64,000 nt of DNA from Yoonia sp. BS5-3 (GTDB taxonomy: Bacteria; Pseudomonadota; Alphaproteobacteria; Rhodobacterales; Rhodobacteraceae): positions 62,001 through 126,000 of the forward strand of contig NZ_CP150951.2 of NCBI RefSeq assembly GCF_038069655.2, written 5' to 3'. Shown one piece after another: positions 63,362 to 64,000 of the stretch (positions are counted from its first letter, which is position 1; the number at the start of each line of letters is the position of its first letter). Position numbers and translations under genes: made by a program. The notes below the pieces were generated by a model. The model did no database searches. It saw only the letters and a program-made list of their open reading frames with translations, and was not told the origin of the DNA.

Positions 63362-64000
63362 ATGAAAATACTCTTTCTTGGCGATGTCATGGGCCGCGCA
63401 GGCCGGGCTGCAATCACAAACCACCTGCCCCGCTTGCGGACAGAATGGAAGCTCGATTTTGTGGTGGTGAACGGGGAAAACGCGACCTCAGGGATGGGGC
63501 TATCGGGGGATCACGCACAACTGATCCTGGATGCGGGGGCCGATGTGATCACCCTTGGCGATCACGCGTTTGACCAAAAAGACATGCTGAAATTCATCGC
63601 CCAGGAACCCCGGGTGATCCGACCGATCAATTTCTCAAAGGCCGCCCCCGGCGTTGGCGCACGGGTTTTCAATGCGCCAGGCGGGCGCAAAGTGCTCGTG
63701 GCGCAGGTGCTCGGCCAAGTCTTCATGAAACGGCCCTTTGACGACCCGTTCTCAGCGCTGGACGGCGTACTGAAACAATACCCGATGGGCGGGCAAGTAC
63801 AGGCCAGCCTGATCGATATCCACTGCGAGGCCACATCCGAGAAAATGGCCACCGGCCATTTCTGCGACGGGCGGGCCAGCATCGTTGTTGGGACACATAC
63901 GCATGTGCCGACCGCCGATGCGATGATCTTGCCGGGCGGGACGGCCTATCAATCAGACGCCGGCATGTGCGGCGACTACAATTCGGTGATCGGCATGGAG
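63362..64000 (+). CDS. YmdB-type (TIGR00282) metallophosphoesterase, 3' end outside the window
   Basis: The first 213 residues of a calcineurin-like phosphoesterase of the YmdB family (2',3'-cyclic nucleotide phosphodiesterase activity in Bacillus). Metal-binding motifs are in order: LFLGDVMGRAGR (Asp8), VVNGENATSG, LGDHAFDQK, and GTHTHVPTAD. The frame runs open to the last base. About 55-60 residues are expected beyond the end. Start ATG at 63362. The 141-bp gap before it holds no other feature. Confidence 0.92.
   Translation, partial: MKILFLGDVMGRAGRAAITNHLPRLRTEWKLDFVVVNGENATSGMGLSGDHAQLILDAGADVITLGDHAFDQKDMLKFIAQEPRVIRPINFSKAAPGVGARVFNAPGGRKVLVAQVLGQVFMKRPFDDPFSALDGVLKQYPMGGQVQASLIDIHCEATSEKMATGHFCDGRASIVVGTHTHVPTADAMILPGGTAYQSDAGMCGDYNSVIGME

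Overview
The window looks like a chromosomal segment of a marine alphaproteobacterium of the Rhodobacteraceae (Roseobacter group). Supporting signs are tight ATGA-overlapping operons, high G+C, a short prolyl-tRNA synthetase, HdaA beside a polyphosphate kinase/exopolyphosphatase pair, a Roseobacter-type Hint protein, DUF1194/DUF3047 proteins, a PccR-controlled propionyl-CoA pathway and a choline-sulfate/choline/betaine locus. This assignment is inferred from gene content; no rRNA, tRNA or CRISPR array was seen.

Layout. 1-4915: the 3' part of lgt in an overlapping operon with a MidA-type methyltransferase and pgeF, then an oxidoreductase, a small protein with a structured leader, and a Hint-domain protein. 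4912-11509: a MATE exporter, a DUF2461 protein, and a four-gene minus-strand operon of unknown pathway (epimerase, Fe(II)/2-oxoglutarate oxygenase, DCC protein, saccharopine-dehydrogenase-like/DUF4166 protein). 11506-18251: hpt, ratA-like, ppx, ppk1, hdaA and an AI-2E permease. 18449-24630: proS, peroxiredoxin, an unknown protein, DUF2937, ThuA, and the LolC/E-LolD lipoprotein exporter. 24644-26999: a small transporter, a lipoprotein cytochrome c with an FNR-like site, DUF3047 and DUF1194.

27000-30552 is the accessory part. A 2519-bp insertion element (27408-29926) has 21-bp terminal inverted repeats and an 8-bp target duplication, and interrupts a hairpin-forming intergenic repeat. It carries a DDE transposase of the IS1-like type, an AAA+ ATPase, and a small basic protein. 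A degenerate copy of the terminal repeat lies just upstream of the transposase, so the ATPase/small-protein module looks like an addition to a simpler IS. An AT-rich coiled-coil/zinc-ribbon gene follows. This is the best candidate in the window for an undescribed system.

30559-41975: parE, an esterase, a frameshifted 2-hydroxychromene-2-carboxylate isomerase gene, a PP2C phosphatase, and a minus-strand run ending in methylmalonyl-CoA mutase. 41981-51199: pccA, a porin, small conserved genes, pccB, a Bcr/CflA-type exporter and pccR. TTTGC/GCAAA-type operator candidates lie in front of pccB, mutase and pccR, so propionyl-CoA is probably converted to methylmalonyl-CoA (PccAB) and then succinyl-CoA (mutase) under PccR control.

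51205-60022: a secreted nuclease, then betC-betB-betA on the minus strand divergent from choX-choW-GFA-choV. Choline-O-sulfate would be hydrolysed, choline imported, and both oxidised to glycine betaine. A GFA-family gene lies inside the transporter operon, which suggests a link to one-carbon waste. 60112-64000: two unknown envelope proteins, an EamA transporter, a secreted phospholipase-A2-like protein and the 5' part of a YmdB-type phosphodiesterase.
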